A DNA stretch of 64,000 bases from a virus, in IMG/VR virus record IMGVR_UViG_3300028840_004184, positions 1-64,000 of that record; one strand, given 5' to 3'. This document shows, piece after piece, positions 63,991 to 64,000 of the stretch (its first letter is position 1; each line of letters starts with the position of its first letter). The translations under genes and the position numbers were made by a program. The notes beneath the pieces are model-generated. The model searched no databases, was not told the DNA's origin, and saw only the letters and a program-made list of their open reading frames with translations.

Positions 63991-64000
63991 TGATTAATGG
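63990..64000 (+). CDS. Start of a further gene, cut by the window edge
   Basis: ATG at 63990 in a TAATG overlap, the same coupling used repeatedly in this genome; only the first three codons (Met-Ile-Asn) are visible. Confidence 0.45.

Overview
The window is a continuous stretch of a large tailed double-stranded DNA bacteriophage genome (Caudoviricetes-type). This is inferred from a tape measure protein, tail and adhesin genes, and a phage-type replication and nucleotide-metabolism set. Every gene I can support lies on the + strand. Genes are packed end to end with ATGA, TAATG, GTGA or TTGA overlaps and AGGAGG-like ribosome binding sites. TAA, TAG and TGA all act as stops (bacterial code). 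The DNA is AT-rich by eye. No integrase, repressor, tRNA, rRNA or CRISPR array was seen. The host cannot be named; two lipobox lipoproteins and Shine-Dalgarno starts point to a bacterium.

Layout. (1) About 1-20.7 kb is the tail module: a 5'-truncated Lys-rich protein, a 1,713-residue tape measure, several beta-rich structural proteins, a LamG/PKD adhesin with eight 14-residue repeats, and two very large tail proteins. A 62-residue gene with its own promoter candidate and strong terminator sits inside it. (2) 20.7-28.3 kb is recombination, replication and nucleotide supply: RecA, a PD-(D/E)XK-like nuclease, DnaB-type helicase, DnaG-type primase, deoxyribosyltransferase-like protein, dNMP kinase, a RecB/Cas4-like nuclease and ClpP. 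(3) 28.3-55.5 kb is a very large glycan island: eleven glycosyltransferases, six methyltransferase-like genes, a sulfotransferase, a beta-propeller, a phosphoesterase and the two enzymes that make GDP-L-fucose from GDP-mannose. The GDP-mannose dehydratase gene carries an intein with a LAGLIDADG endonuclease. The replicative polymerase (DnaE type, complete PHP metal site) and SSB sit in the middle of the island. (4) 55.5-62.9 kb holds a Rad52-like annealing candidate with an AT-hook, an FAD amino-acid-oxidase-like enzyme, class II ribonucleotide reductase, a dCMP deaminase, a lipoprotein and small proteins, ending at a terminator. (5) 63.0 kb to the end starts a new structural module behind a promoter candidate.

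How it may fit together. The island holds enough enzymes to build an elaborate fucose-containing, methylated and perhaps sulfated glycan. The externally exposed tail proteins are rich in X-Ser-Gly tripeptides, while the internal tape measure is not. One testable reading is that the phage decorates its own virion proteins with a glycan; modification of the host surface or of DNA are alternatives. The nucleotide genes (class II RNR, dCMP deaminase, T4 gp1-like kinase) fit high-level dNTP supply, and the FAD enzyme leaves base modification possible. All functions are read from sequence motifs alone; no database search was run.
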